Shown: positions 10,109 through 22,277, counted from the first letter of the stretch. The stretch: DNA of 64,000 bases from Ipomoea triloba (GCF_003576645.1 NC_044920.1:4718423-4782422); one strand, 5' to 3'. Notes: generated by a model from the letters alone, not told the origin. Numbers and translations are program-made.

Positions 10109-13100
10109 TTATACTTTGAGAGAATGGTCCCGGGGTACATTAATATTATATTCCTTCACCATCTCAATATTCTCTTGACCAAGAGTGTTTTGTTCCCCAG
10201 CATCAAAGCTAGCATGGACACTGTATAGCACATACACAATCACTGCAAGCCCTGAAAAGAATCCGAACCGGATATAGGATGGCCGGTCGAGGGAACCCAA
10301 CAGGAATATATTGAGGAAGATGGAAACGGATGGAATCCATGGCATCAACGGGACACCCCACAGCTCGGGTTTCTTCGCCTGGGGGACCATATACTTGAAT
10401 AGCTGGAGAATGGCGATGGCGATGAGAGTGCAAGCGCCCAGCACCAAGGCCTTCGCCTTGCCTGGCGGGGCGCAGTGCCACAGCAGCGTGAACAAGACCG
10501 AGGTGAGGGTGAAGCAGAAGAGGTAAGACAGGGTCGGCCACGGATTGGTTGTTCCCACGGTGACATAGCGCTTGTAGATCACCGCGTTTGCGACCATGTA
10601 GAACACAAAGAGCGTGCCAATTGTTACCAGGTTCAAGAGGATTTGTAAATCGGTGAAAAGCGCAATGGCTGCAGTGAAGATCCCTGGAAAGATAAAAAAA
10701 AAATTATAGTCCAACAGAGGCAAATGAATTTAGCATGAATCTCATTACTCATTTAGAGTCACTTCAATCACTACTTTAAGTCCAATAAAGCATGCAAGAG
10801 TTGATGTCCAATCTGGTGTTGATCACCACATCTTTTAAAGGAATCTTTCAAAGAGCTGATCAAAGATTGATTCAAGATCATTGTCAAAAAGCCATTAAGT
10901 CATAAGTTCCATTTTATCATTATTCCATTTCCACTAACTGTTATATAATATTAATTAGGAATAAGAATTCTAGACTGCTTCTCTAACTTCACAACACCAA
11001 CAAAAGAGGATAATGTGCCAGAATCAGTTCATGCCCATGAGGTATCACTATCTACCTTTAATTTCTTTACCTAAAAATGCTTTACTACTGTAACTCTTTA
11101 CAATTATCACCATCAATGTGGGTAGCAAAGATACCCGCATAATTCATTACGCGTTTGATGATTGGCCTTACCAAAGGTTTTAACTAGATCCTCAATTGGA
11201 AAGTTACAGATTCCGCCTTTTGCCTAAAAAGGAAACTATACAGGACTAACTACTATCAACAAATGCAGACCATTTAGAGGCCTATAAACCAGTTGACTAG
11301 TTGAGTCACATCTCACGATTTACCTTCTTCACCAATCTACAGGGCATGAACGGTGAGAGGCCCTTAAGTCATAGAGATATATACATAGATTAACAAGACA
11401 GATACTATTCTTTGGTTGTACCGGATACTATCAGCACTAACGCCAATAATATTGGCACAATAAAAAAATCTTGAATTTATATTTTTTTAGACAAGTTTTA
11501 GGATTAGATCAGAACAAAAGTGGGTTCTCAAAAAAGTATGATGGTTTATGCATTTAAGCTGGGAATCAGATTGCCCCCATAGTCTTTTTCACATGTTTAT
11601 ACCTTTAAATCCACGTTACATCTACAGCTATCTGTTTGTGATAGCCCACTTGTGTTTGCAACTATACATATTGACCTGAACTTGGAAATGGACAACCTTA
11701 TCCAAAGGTCCCCTGTAGAATTGTAGTAAAATCTCATTTGACCCCCCCAAAGGAATTTCAACCCCTAGAGTAAGTCTTTATTCGTCAAATCTGTACAAAA
11801 AACATAGGGTGGCCCCTACACTACCCCTAAAAGAAACCGAAAGAAAAAACATCACCAAGGTCAAATGTTCTACCATCATTTTTATCCCATGTCATTGTTA
11901 AAAAGTTGTACATTGACTTGACATGCATAATTCTAAGGTTTTGTCCACAAGAGTCTACAAATCCTATTGAAATCAAGAAAATGCAATATCTCAGTATCTA
12001 ACAGTCATCACCTTTGCATTTATAAGTGATGTTACACCCTCTTTGCCCCTCCACTCCCTATTGACCCCGTGACGTCAAAGGTGGGATGGAATAGACGAGA
12101 ATGCAAATATCGTTTTCAATTTTTTATTAAATGCTCCCCTCGGATCCTATTAGTGAAAATGAAATTTCTCATGATTTATGATTTTTTTTTTGTATATTTG
12201 ACGGTTAAAGATGAAATTCAAACCGGAATTCATGGCTTGAAAAGGGGTAATAAGATGATGTATGATAATGAAAACACAAGATGCTCCCCTCGGATCCCAT
12301 TACTGAAAATAAAATTTCTCATGATTTATGATTTTTTTTTGCATATTTAACGGGAAGAAAAGGGGTAATAAGATGATGTATGATAATGAAAACACAAGAT
12401 TTATGGGCATTCCTAGAAGGGTAAAATGAGTGAGTGCAAAGCAAAGCTACAACCCAAACCAAAACGGTTCAGTGTGGACCCCACCCAAATGACACAAACT
12501 GCAAACTGCAAAGGTTCATTCATAACCAAGAAACAAGCACATCACTTCATTTAAACAATACAAGGCGTATGAAGACAACATTATTATTATTATTATTATT
12601 ACTCCTTATATTCTAAGCCCTATGCCCCTATTCAAGATTTAATGGGGTGTTTTGTAGGATGGGATTGCAATTCTATTCCTACTAAATTTTATAGAATTTA
12701 TATTTCATTATTTGGTTGGAGGGAATTCCAATTCCATCATTCTTATGGTGTAATTCCCATAAATTACTATTTTACCCTTTTATTATTATTATCATTATTA
12801 TTATTATTATATAAAGACATTTTAGTCTTTATTCATTTCTTCTCTTTCAGTTTCCTACCATTCTATTCCGGTATGAAATTGGAATTTCATAGCAAATTAC
12901 TGTTTTGCCCTTTCATTATTATCATCATTATTATTATACAAAGGCATTTTAATCTTTATTCACTTCTTGACTTTTAATTCCACTATTTTTTAATATTTAT
13001 TCACTTCTTGACTTTTAATCCCACTATTTTATTCCTATTCCCGTAGAAAATTTGATTTCTCACCTTATTTTTTTTTTATAGAAATTATAATTCTTCCCCC

Positions 13101-15464
13101 AATTCTTTCTTTACAACCAAAACTTAGTAAAAAAAGATGTTTACGGAGCACATACCGAGGAAGACGGAAGCGTTGACGGGCGTGGACGTCCTAGGATGGA
13201 CCTTGGCGAACCACTTGGGGACCACGCCTGACCGTCCGATCACACACATGTACCGAGCCTGCCCCAGCATCGCCACCAACATTGATGTGAGTATCCCGAA
13301 GCTGGCTCCCGCCCCTATGACGTTGGACACCCATCTCCACCCTCCCGACCCCTCGCTGAACGCCCCATTGAACGGTGCATCCGGATCAATCTGACCCATA
13401 CACACACAGTAGTTAGTATACACTTTAGAATATGCACAAAACATCTAAATCAATCACATCTACACACATCATACTAGGTACTAAAATATTTATTATAAAC
13501 ACTAATTATAATCTAACAACAACATATACCTACCTGGCATTTATTATAGGGTCTCGCCGTAAAAAACTTTGTAATCTCATGATATGACATCTACTTTAAA
13601 GAAATCTAATAAGTCAAAAGTCACCGTTGGCTACCTAGATTTAAAGATAGAATCAAATCATAAAACATATAATTACGCTTCACAAATTTTACTCATTTAC
13701 TCTGTAAAATTTTAATGTTGACATTATTCTTAAAATCTATAAAATAAAAATGATTTATAATCTCTTATAGTATTAAGAAGTAAAAGTGAGTGAAAATCCA
13801 TATAGTAGAACGGTTAAATTATAAAGAACATGCTTTTTTTAATTAAGCAACAATCTAGACTTGTTTAACAACAAAATTTTCGCAATGCATATTTTTGAAT
13901 AGTACATACACTTTTAAATGAGTGACTAAGAATATCCTTCTTCACCCAAACAACAAAAATTACAATTTTTATAAATAAGTATTATTTTATTTGTTTATTA
14001 ATAGGTGGTGTTGTCAATTATTATTATTATTATTATTATTATTATTTAGTGTAATAACATCTCTGTTACTATTTCAAATAGACGGTCATATAATCGAATT
14101 TTGATTGTGAAACTTTAATTCTTTGAACTAGTCTCAATTACATACAATGTAAAAAAATTATGTGTTTTTAAAAAATAGGTGATGTTTTAAAAAAGAAAAT
14201 TAGTGTTGGGCGTAAAAAATAAGAAGCGAAGGGTAAAATGGTAATTTCAATTGAGATCTTATCTTTTGTAACTAAAGCATTTTAGAGGATTCTGGTAAGT
14301 AAAAAAAAAAAAAAAAAAGTTGATTACCCTATCATAGGGGAGGAGCATGGAGAGAGAAGCGGCCATCAGACAATAAAGGATGGTCACGAGGATAACTGAG
14401 CCCGAGACGCCGATAGGGATATCCTTAACCGGATTCCTAACCTCCTCCGCCATTGTCGACACGGCGTCGTATCCGATGTAGCTCAGGTACACCATGGCGG
14501 CGCCGCTGAAAACTCCGGACGCGCCGAACGGCGAGAACCCGCCCGCGACCTCCGGATCCGCCGGATGAGTTAGGTTCTTCGAATCTCCCTTCCAGAACCC
14601 CATCGCTATCACGAACACGATAAACAGGATGTGCAGCACCGTTAGCACCATGTTCAACACGGAACTTCCTCGCGTACTGAAAAAATGATTAGAGATATAA
14701 TGTAACGGTTGAATCGCGGAAAAAACGGAGTAATGAGTGGAATGTGGTTGTGGTTGTGGAAAATTAAACCTGTAGCAGATGACTACGGTTAGGGCTAAGA
14801 CAACCGCCACTGCTACGAAATCGATCTCGTTGAAGCCTTTTGGCAGGGCGGAGATGGTGATTCTCAGCTTCGTTACGTGCGGTAGGCCGACGGTTGTGCA
14901 TAAGTAGCCTGTGAAACTCCTCGCCACGGCGGCGTTGGAGAGGACGTAATCGATGATTAGGTTAGCTCCGGTTATGAATGCCAGAAATTCCCCTGCAAAG
15001 GCGATGTGATCGAGTTAGGTTTAATTCCAAAACTAACCGATTCATTCATTGATTTAATTAGGTTTTCAGTAAGGACCGAATGTAGTGCGGATGTAGCTGA
15101 AAGCGCCGCCGGCGACAGGCATCTCGACGGCGAACTCGGTGTAGCAGAACGCCGAGAGGAGAGCACAGAGACCGGCAATGGCGAAGGACAGGACAACGGC
15201 AGGGCCGGCACAGTCATGGCTGGCGTGACCGGCGGTCACGAAGATGCCGGCGCCGACCATCCCGCCGAGGCCGAACCCGACCAAGTCGTACCACCGGAGA
15301 CTCCTCTTCATATCCCCCCCTGACTGAGCGCGAACGTGGCTCGTCTCCTCTATCGAAGTGGAGACAGAGCCCGCCCGGAGCGCAAGGCGGCGCGGGGTAT
15401 CGGAGAGTGCCCGGAGGTAATCGCCGAAGCTAGAGAAAGAGGAAGCCTGATTCTTATTCTCCAT
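10109..15464 (-). CDS. CAT8: Cationic amino acid transporter (plant CAT1/5/8 type), 5 coding exons
   Basis: The gene encodes a membrane permease of the APC superfamily, CAT family, which imports cationic and other amino acids, in plants usually at the plasma membrane. Coding exons (minus strand): 15464-15077, 14992-14770, 14676-14328, 13390-13156 and 10683-10109. All introns are GT-AG. The product is 589 residues, the usual length of plant CATs. The start is the ATG at 15464, giving MENKNQASSF; a TTG two codons upstream is not used. Visible are the first membrane segment with GFGLGGMVGAGIFV (63-76), AGLCALLSAFCYTEFA (97-112), MVYLSYIGYDAVSTMAEE (265-282), GQARYMCVIGR (363-373), and the C-terminal block PELWGVPLMPWIPSVSIFLN (504-523). 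Hydrophobic segments run through the whole chain. No frameshift or early stop is seen. The choice between CAT8, CAT5 and CAT1 is by resemblance only. Confidence 0.93.
10684..13155 (-). other. CAT intron 4 (2472 bp)
   Basis: This large last intron holds ordinary AT-rich DNA plus a 150-bp direct duplication (12131-12398), ATT microsatellites (about 12580-12600, 12781-12811) and a repeated TTATTCACTTCTTGACTTTTAAT (in two pieces near 12957 and 12999). The segment 12640-13100 (TAGGATGGGATTGC, GGAATTCCAATTCCATC) looks like a MITE but I could not define both ends. No nested gene is visible. Confidence 0.8.
12131..12398. repeat. 150-bp direct duplication in CAT intron 4
   Basis: ATGCTCCCCTCGGATCC starts copy 1 (12131-12280) and copy 2 (12281-12398). 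Copy 2 lacks about 32 bases present in copy 1 (around AAATTCAAACCGG). Both end AAAACACAAG. Confidence 0.85.
13391..14327 (-). other. CAT intron 3 (937 bp)
   Basis: AT-rich intron with an (ATT)n microsatellite at about 14018-14047 and an A run at 14301-14318 (a T run in the transcript) just inside the donor side. Nothing else is recognised. The other two introns are short: 14677-14769 (93 bp) and 14993-15076 (84 bp). Confidence 0.8.
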
Positions 15465-15526
15465 TAGCAAAACCCTTCACTCACTCACACACTCTGTACT
15501 TCAGTTTGAGTTTAGACTATATCTGC

Positions 15527-15607
15527 GCATATAAATATAGATACAGAGTTTGTGTGATTATGATGGTGCGAGGTTGGAAGTAGATGGGAGGAGTGGTATT
15601 TATGAAG
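15527..15607 (-). promoter_or_regulatory. Candidate CAT core promoter (TATA-like sites)
   Basis: On the minus strand CTATATTTATATG lies at about 15540-15528, 64-76 bases before the start codon, and a second TATA-like CATAAATACC lies near 15605-15596. Either could position transcription; the first would leave a 5' UTR of about 40 bases. There is no experimental support, and AT-rich DNA gives such matches by chance. Confidence 0.35.
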
Positions 15608-15821
15608 GAATTCGCAGAGCGGAAGAACCGAAGAAGTGGAGGGTTGGGGGGATGGGGTGACGACCGCTAATTTTTGTATTATAAAATTGTTTGAATATTT
15701 CTCCAAATTAAACTTCCTCAAAAAAATTCAAAAGAATGAAGGATCTTCCTTCCATTCAAAATTTTTAGTTTTTAATTCAAATCTCGAGAATGAAATAATA
15801 AATATTATAAAGGAGGGATAT

Positions 15822-15931
15822 GTAATATGCTATAGGATTATAGGAACATGGTACTTGTGAGGGTGGGGTATTATAAGTAATATGTTATAGGATTATAGGA
15901 ACATGGTACTCGTGAGGGCGATACAAACGCT
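15822..15931. repeat. 55-bp tandem duplication upstream of the CAT gene
   Basis: GTAATATGCTATAGGATTAT at 15822 recurs with one change at 15877, followed in both by AGGAACATGGTACT and GTGAGGG. It lies about 360 bp before the CAT start. Confidence 0.8.
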
Positions 15932-16379
15932 GAACTTGCAAGTTACTTTTTAATTGCCGTTGAAAAAAGTTTTTAATTTGAATATCGAAAATAAAATAAA
16001 ATAATAAATAAAGTAATGTTAGAGATCTTTAATATTTTTTCTCTTCAATTCATCCCTCATGATGTGGCTGATTAGTACATCTAATTATTTACTAACTTTT
16101 TTTTTTATTTAAATTCTCCAATTCATCCCTCATAATGTGGTTGTATCTAATTGGTAACTAACTTTTTATTTTGAGTTAGTGATAAGATCAATCAATTCAT
16201 TACACCTAATGAGTGAATGTCACGTTATGAGGGAAAATATTATAAGTGAAATTTAGGAGGGGAAGAAAGCATTTTTCTAATAATATATCACTCTGTATCA
16301 TGTATTATATTCCGGAAGTATAGATCATTTATTGCCGACTATTGCTATTTTTAAGAAGGGATACGTCATAGAAACATTG

Positions 16380-17420
16380 AACTTGAGAGAGTGATACTTG
16401 GATAAGAAAAACAAGAAATATACATACTTGCATATATTGCGTAACGTTGGGTCATTTATTTCACACTATTAGTATGTTGAAGAAGTGGTTATAGAAACAT
16501 TGAACTTGAGAGTGACTTTTTAATTATCGTTCAAAAATTGTTAAATGGAACCACACTAACATATATCATGGAAGTTTAGGTAATTTATTGTGGACTATTA
16601 GAGTGTTGAAGAAGTGGTTATGAAAATTTTTATTAATTTGAGAGTGACTTTAATTCTCATATATCACGGAACTTTGAGTGATTTACTGTGGACTATTACT
16701 GTGTTGAATAAGTGGTTATAAAAACTTTGAATTTGAGAATGACCTTTTAATTCTTGTTCAAAAACTCAAAAAGTATAGATTCTAATTTTTGTTCACTACG
16801 AGATTTCTTATACTTAAATCCATTACAATTAACAAATATTAAATTTGAATCACAATTTCGATTTCAATGTTCATACCAAATACTATACCCTCTTTATTAG
16901 ACTTAAATAAGTCTTTTAACTATTTTTTTAACCTAATTTGGTCATTCCTTTACTCTACCATCGAATCAATGTGAAATGTGAGGGAAATTTAAAATTTCAA
17001 ATTTGCACTCAATTTGAATTTTGTTTAATTATTATATTGTTGCATATGAATGTTTAATAATAAATTTAGGTAATTTAGTTCTAAATATTTGAAATTTATT
17101 GTAACATCATAATTTTAAATGGAACCACACTTACATATATCATGGAACTTTAGTTCATTTATTGTGAACTATTACAGTATTAAAGAAGTGGTTATGGAAA
17201 TTTTTATTAATTGAGAGTGACTTTAATTCTCATTCAAAAAATTTTGAATGGAAGAAATTAAAGGTCCAAACTTAAACATATTATGAAACTTTGAGTGATT
17301 TACGGTGGACTATTACCGTGTTGAATAAGTGGTTATAGAAACTTTGAATTCAAGAACGACTTTTTAATTGTTGTTCAAAAAATTTTGATTTAAATTTTTG
17401 TTTACTACCAAATAAAGAGA
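16380..17420. repeat. Degenerate tandem-repeat tract
   Basis: The phrases GAAGAAGTGGTTAT, GAGAGTGACTTT, TTGTGGACTATTA and ATATATCATGGAA recur in the same order at about 16440-16520, 16560-16640, 16665-16760, 17130-17225 and 17275-17360. Units are roughly 110-140 bp and diverged, with a stretch of unrelated AT-rich DNA at 16780-17100. They may be decayed copies of one element rather than a true satellite. Bases 15932-16379 are AT-rich with near repeats (TTCATCCCTCATGATGTGG at 16048 and a variant at 16121). Confidence 0.6.
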
Positions 17421-18243
17421 CTTCTTATACTTAAATTCATTATAATTATCAAATATTTAATTTCAATTACAATTCTAATTTCAATGTTGGAACCAAATGA
17501 CCTCTTTATGGCCTTAATTGTTGAGCAATCTCTATTAACCATTTTTTTCAAATCATATCACAAATAATTTCTTCTACACATGGCCTAGAAGGCCAAAACT
17601 CTCTTGCGAAAAATGATTTATTGCCATCCTTGGTTGATTATTATAGTCATCAATATTCTTTTGTTATTATTGCTTGGTCTACATCATATAGATGTTTTTT
17701 TTTCCAGTTTTATTAAACCTTCTACGACACCATGACTAGGAAATAAAATCAAATATTTCTATTATTATTCAATACAGTTGGTGAACCTACTTTTTATTAT
17801 GCCTTGAATAAGTAGGCCCGTAAAGGCATACATTACATGGCTTGGTCTTTGTGTCATTGCAATGCTCAGCATTACTGACGGAGGCATTAAGCCACTTTCT
17901 AGATATAACGGAGATGTGATCGTTTCCTCGGAGCTATACTATCTTTACACACAACTGTTTTTTGCTCTGCAATCTCTTGCTTTATCTCTCTAATTGCTGG
18001 AAAGAGTGGTGCCCCAGGCCACATTGGACTTGGCAATCGCCTAAACTTTCATCCTTGGTTAGGTTGATAATAGTGGCGGCCTATGAACTTTCGTTGTGAA
18101 ATTATCATCTACTTCTTCCTATGCTAAGGGACACCGAGGGGCAGTGGGATGCATTTTATGAAGGACTGAAAATGAATGAATGATAAGCATTTTCTCTATT
18201 CCACCCTTTCTATAATGATCGTCACCGATTGTTTTGAGAGATT
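17421..18243. other. Unidentified interval before the CACTA terminus
   Basis: The part from 17600 to 18240 is less AT-rich and has scattered short open frames in changing frames (around 17840-18060), which suggests an old coding remnant, perhaps of a transposon, but I recognise no domain. Confidence 0.35.
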
Positions 18244-18700
18244 CACTACTATAGAAAACACATTTAACATCGCCTAAATAACGTCGGTTTTTCAAAAAAT
18301 CGACGTCAACAAATTATTTATATTTATAGTTTTTTTAAAAAGGGATACGACGTCGATTTTCATAAACAACCAACGTTAAATAATTTTAAAAAAAATACGA
18401 AAAACATACGACGTCGGTTCAATAGCGAATCGACATCGTATATAATTTAAAAATATTTTTTAAAAAATAAATACTATACGATGTCGATTCTCTTATATAT
18501 TTTTTTTATTTTTTAACAAATATACCATACGACGTCGGTTCTTCTGAAAAAAAAAATTTTTTAAAATGTTATATACGACGCTGGTTCATAAGAGAATTGA
18601 CGTCGTATAGTTATTATTATTTTTTTAATGCCAATACATCGCCATTTTGCACGACGCCATAGCTTATTAATAAACCGTGAGTACGTACAGGACACTTAAC
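18244..18700 (+). mobile_element. CACTA (En/Spm) 5' terminus with subterminal repeats
   Basis: CACTACTATAGAAAAC at 18244 is a CACTA-type terminus. The next 400 bases carry about a dozen copies, in both orientations, of a motif around ACGACGTCGGTT / AACGTCGATT (for example near 18280, 18300, 18348, 18410, 18430, 18480, 18530, 18577, 18600). Clustered subterminal repeats bound by the element's own protein are a defining trait of CACTA transposons. The transposase remnant at 20762-22277 reads in the matching direction. No 3' CACTA terminus is present in the window. Confidence 0.8.
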
Positions 18701-19043
18701 ATAATTTCAGATCTGGTTGCATAACGGGCATTCTTCGATCTTCTTCTTTTTCGTCTTACACAGCCAAGCCCCCCGCCATACTCTTCTTCTTGCAACGCCA
18801 TACAAACGCCACCCGGACGGCGCCATTGCCGCCGCACCACCACCGCGACACCGCCCGCACAGCCACCTCCCGGTCAGCCACTGCACGGGTTCGCCACCGC
18901 ACGCCACCCTCCGCGACACCGCACCGCCACCCCATCGCGACACCGCACGCCGCCCTCCCACCGCCGCCAACCGTCGGTAAAAATTAATTTTTTAATATAT
19001 TTCAAATTTCGAATTATTTGTTAATATATTACGAATTTTAAGA
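18701..19043 (+). mobile_element. CACTA interior, GC-rich block
   Basis: Bases 18760-18975 are very C-rich (GCCACCCGGACGGCGCC, CACCACCGCGACACCGCC), unlike the AT-rich neighbours. Frames are open on both strands because of the composition, and none shows a protein signature. It lies between the subterminal repeats and the transposase remnant and may be the leader or promoter part of the CACTA element. Confidence 0.4.
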
Positions 19044-19053
19044 AATTATTATG

Positions 19054-19574
19054 GAGTTATTTCCATTTTTGGTCCTACTATTATTAGGGCATTGCCAATT
19101 TTAGTCCACTTCATTAATTTTTGTCACATTGCGGCCCATCTTATTTAGTCATTGCCACTTTTAATCCATCGTTAAATTTTTCGTCAAATAACCATTCAAA
19201 ACAGGGGTATTTTGATCTTTTCATACTTTGATCATCTCCTTTACCCTTTGTAGTGGTTTTCCTTACAGATTTTCATCCAATAAAGAGGTCCGGCGAAAGC
19301 CATGGCTTTGTAATGTGGCTCACATGGCTTTCGCCGGACCTCTTCAATGGATGAAAATGTGTAAGGAAAACCGCTGCAAAGGGTTAAGGAGATGACTAAA
19401 GAATGAAAAGACCAAAAAGACCCCTGTTTTGGACGGCAATTTGACGAAAATTTTAACGGTGGACTAAAAGTGGTAAGGATTAAATAAGACTAGTCACAAT
19501 GTGGCAAAAATTAATGAAGTGGACTAAAATTGGCAATGCTCCAATAACAGTAGGACCAAAAATGGAAATGACTC
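19054..19574. mobile_element. Fold-back Mutator-like MITE (521 bp) within the CACTA element
   Basis: The left arm (19054-19304, GAGTTATTTCCATTTTTGG onward) is the near-exact reverse complement of the right arm (19323-19574), leaving an 18-base loop. Flanks 19044-19053 and 19575-19584 are both AATTATTATG, a 10-bp direct repeat. GAG...CTC ends, very long inverted repeats and a 9-10-bp target duplication fit non-autonomous Mutator-like elements. The flanking DNA is itself repetitive, so the outer base of the duplication could be chance. Confidence 0.85.
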
Positions 19575-19584
19575 AATTATTATG

Positions 19585-20340
19585 TATTTTAGGGATTATT
19601 ATGTATTTTAAGCATTTTAAATTAATAATTTCAAATTTTAAGAAATTATTGTGTATTTTAGGAATTATTTATAATATATTATATATTTTAGGAATTATTA
19701 TGTATTTTAACCCTTCTAAATTAATAATTTCAAAGTTTTAGAAATTATTGTGTATTTTAGGAATTATTGTTATTATATTTCGACTTTTAAGAACTATTGG
19801 GTATTTTAGGCCTTATAAATTAATAATTTCAAATATTTAGAAATAATTGTGTATTTTAGGAATTATTTATAATATTTTTCGAATTTTAGGAATTATTATG
19901 TATTTTAGCCCTTATAAATTAATAATTTCGAATTTTTAAAAATTATTGTGTATTGTAGAAATTATTGTTATTATATTTCGAATTTTAAGAACTATTGGGT
20001 ATTTTAAAACTTATTTTATTATATTTTGAATTAATTTTAATTTATTTTAATTTTAGAAATTAATGTTAATGTAGTTTAAGTTTTAGGAATTATTGAGATA
20101 TTTAAGCATTATAAGTTAATATAATTGAATGTGTATTTATTTTAAATATTATTGTTGAATTTATGATATTTTAGTATTTTATTGTTATGAAATAATATCA
20201 ATTTACTATTGTTTAGTATTTTAGTATTTTATTGTTTAAAATAGTATTGTTATGAAATAATATCAATTTACTATATTAATTTACAAATAAAACTTATAGG
20301 TGGTTAGTTAGATTCGGGATTTGTTTACTGAAGTGGAGAA
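19585..20340. repeat. AT-rich imperfect tandem repeat, about 99-bp period
   Basis: The phrase AAATTAATAATTTC recurs near 19619, 19718, 19817 and 19916 with TTTTAGGAATTATT and TATTTCGAATTTTA between. Four degenerate units are followed by AT-rich DNA to 20340. The whole lies inside the CACTA element and may be an intron of its gene. Confidence 0.65.
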
Positions 20341-20380
20341 CTCTGTGGTGAGGTAAGTTTTTTTTTCTATTTTTATTTAT

Positions 20381-20675
20381 GCTTTGGCTTTATATTTTGC
20401 ATCCGGTGATTAGCCACACCGTGGTCTATGTTTATTTATGCTCTGGCTTTATATTCTGCATCTGGTGATTAGCCACACCGTGGTCTATGTTTATTTCTGC
20501 TTTGACTTTATATTCTGCATCTGGTGATTAGCCACACCGTGGTCTATGTTTATTTATGCTTTGGCTTTATATTCTGCATCCGGTGATTAGTCACACCGTG
20601 GTCTATGTTTATTTATGCTTTGGCTTTATATTCTACATTCAGTGATTAGTCATACTATGGTCTATGTTTAAATTA
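20381..20675. repeat. Minisatellite, 59 bp x 5
   Basis: Units start at 20381, 20440, 20499, 20558 and 20617 and read GCTTTGGCTTTATATTCTGC then CATCTGGTGATTAGCCACAC then GTGGTCTATGTTTATTTAT. The last copy is the most diverged. The array is within the CACTA element, 90 bp before the transposase reading frame. Confidence 0.95.
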
Positions 20676-20761
20676 TTTATGTTTGTGATTATTATAGAAT
20701 TTGTTGAATTAGTGTTAACTTAAGTTTAATTAGGATTAATATTATTTTAGATTGGCTTGTG

Positions 20762-22277
20762 ATGGATAAAAGTTGGATGAATGCTTCTCGAATTAGTCAG
20801 GACTACGAAGATGGAGTTAAAAATTTATTAACTTTGCGAAGAATAATAACCTTCCGGGTAGTAATGAAAGGTTCCTTTGTCCTTGTAAGTAGTGTTGTAA
20901 TCAGAAAAGGTTATGTGAGAAAGACATATATGATGATCTAATATGTTATGTGATTAATCCAACTTATACAAAATGGATATGACATGGTGAAAGCAATGTG
21001 GCTACAACATCTAACATGTATGTTGACAACGAAGCAAATGAAGATGATGAGTCTGAAGATCAATTGGATGAAATGTTTCGCGATGTTGGAGAGGAGTTCA
21101 CCGATCGGTCAAACGAGTTGGATGAATTATTGAAGGATTCAAAATTACCTTTGTGGCCGGGTTGTACTAAATATACCCAATTATTTGTTGTATTAAAATT
21201 ATTCAACTTGATAGCTGGGAATGGGTGGAGTGACAAGAGCTTTACTGCGTTACTTGAGATATTAAAGGATATGCTTCCAGATGATAATGAACTTTCGAAG
21301 AGTACATATGATGCCAAGAAGATTTTATGTCCCATGGGTATGGGATATAAAAAGATACATGTTTGCCCTAACGATTGCATATTGTTTAGGAATGATTACA
21401 AAGACTTGCATACATGTCCAATATGTGGGGCATCTCGTTTCAAAACAAGAGAGAATGTTGCTGGTAAAGTAAGTTTGAAAAGTCCACCAGCTAAAGTTAT
21501 GTGGTATCTTCCAATTTTCCCAAGATTTAAGCGTATGTTTGCTAATCCAAGCGACGCGAAAAACTTAACATGGTATGCAGATCAAAAAATTTCTGATTGC
21601 AAGCTTCGACACCCGACTGATTCTCGTCAATGGACAACATTTGATAATAAATTTTCTGAATTTGGCCACGAGCCGAGAAATCTTAGGCTTGGACTTTGTA
21701 CTAATGGTATGAACACTCACGGGAACCTAAGTAGCAAACATAGCTCATGGTCAGTTATGTTGGTAATTTATAATCTATCTCCTTGGTTGTGTATGAAACG
21801 CAAATATATATTATTGTGCTTAATGATTTCTAGGCCAAAACAACCAAGGAATGATATTGATGTCTTTTTGGCGCCTTTAATTGAAGACTTGAAAAGTTTG
21901 TGGGATGAATGTGTGTTAGTGTTTGACGCATACCAAAAAGAGAGTTTTAAGTTGCATGCAATGCTTTTTTGCACAATCAATGACTTTCCAGCTTATGGAA
22001 ACCTATCTGGATATAGTGTCAAAGGACACAAGGCATGCCCCATATGTGAAGATAATACATGTTATCATCAACTTGTTTATAGCAGAAAGACAATTTACAT
22101 TGGGCATCGAATATTTCTAGATAAATTTCACCCTTATCGAAGATTAAAAAAGGCTTTCAATGGGGTACAAGACTATACAGATGCTCCACATGCAGCCATT
22201 AACTGGGATTCAAGTTTATGAACGGGTAGAGTGTATCAATGTTACTTTTGGTAAGACTCAAAAACTTAAATCGACAG
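20762..22277 (+). pseudogene. CACTA transposase (TNP2-like), broken
   Basis: Translation from the ATG at 20762 gives MDKSWMNASRISQDYEDGV, the start of the transposase-associated N-terminal domain. After a frame change near 20826 the domain continues with two in-frame stops (near 20900 and 20979). From 20998 a 407-codon frame shows the TNP2 body: GNGWSDKSFTALLEILKDML, KKILCPMGMGYKKIHVCPND, CPICGASRFK, GLCTNGMNTHGNLSSKHSSW, NDIDVFLAPLIEDLKSLWDE and LSGYSVKGHKACPICE. Near 22195 a one-base shift moves the TNP2 reading into the next frame (PLTGIQVYERV, INVTFGKTQK), which then runs into LINE sequence at about 22270-22280. The C-terminal half of TNP2 is gone. It cannot encode an active transposase. 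Confidence 0.9.

Noticed and set aside
10209..10566. Alternative frames across the last CAT exon
   Set aside because: The true frame is fixed by the CAT family sequence and by splice phase with exon 4. The others are shadows in GC-richer coding DNA.
18707..18987. Overlapping 65-88-codon frames on both strands
   Set aside because: The frames follow from a C-rich, stop-poor composition. They are open on both strands at once and have low-complexity Pro/His/Arg or Gly/Arg translations with no domain.
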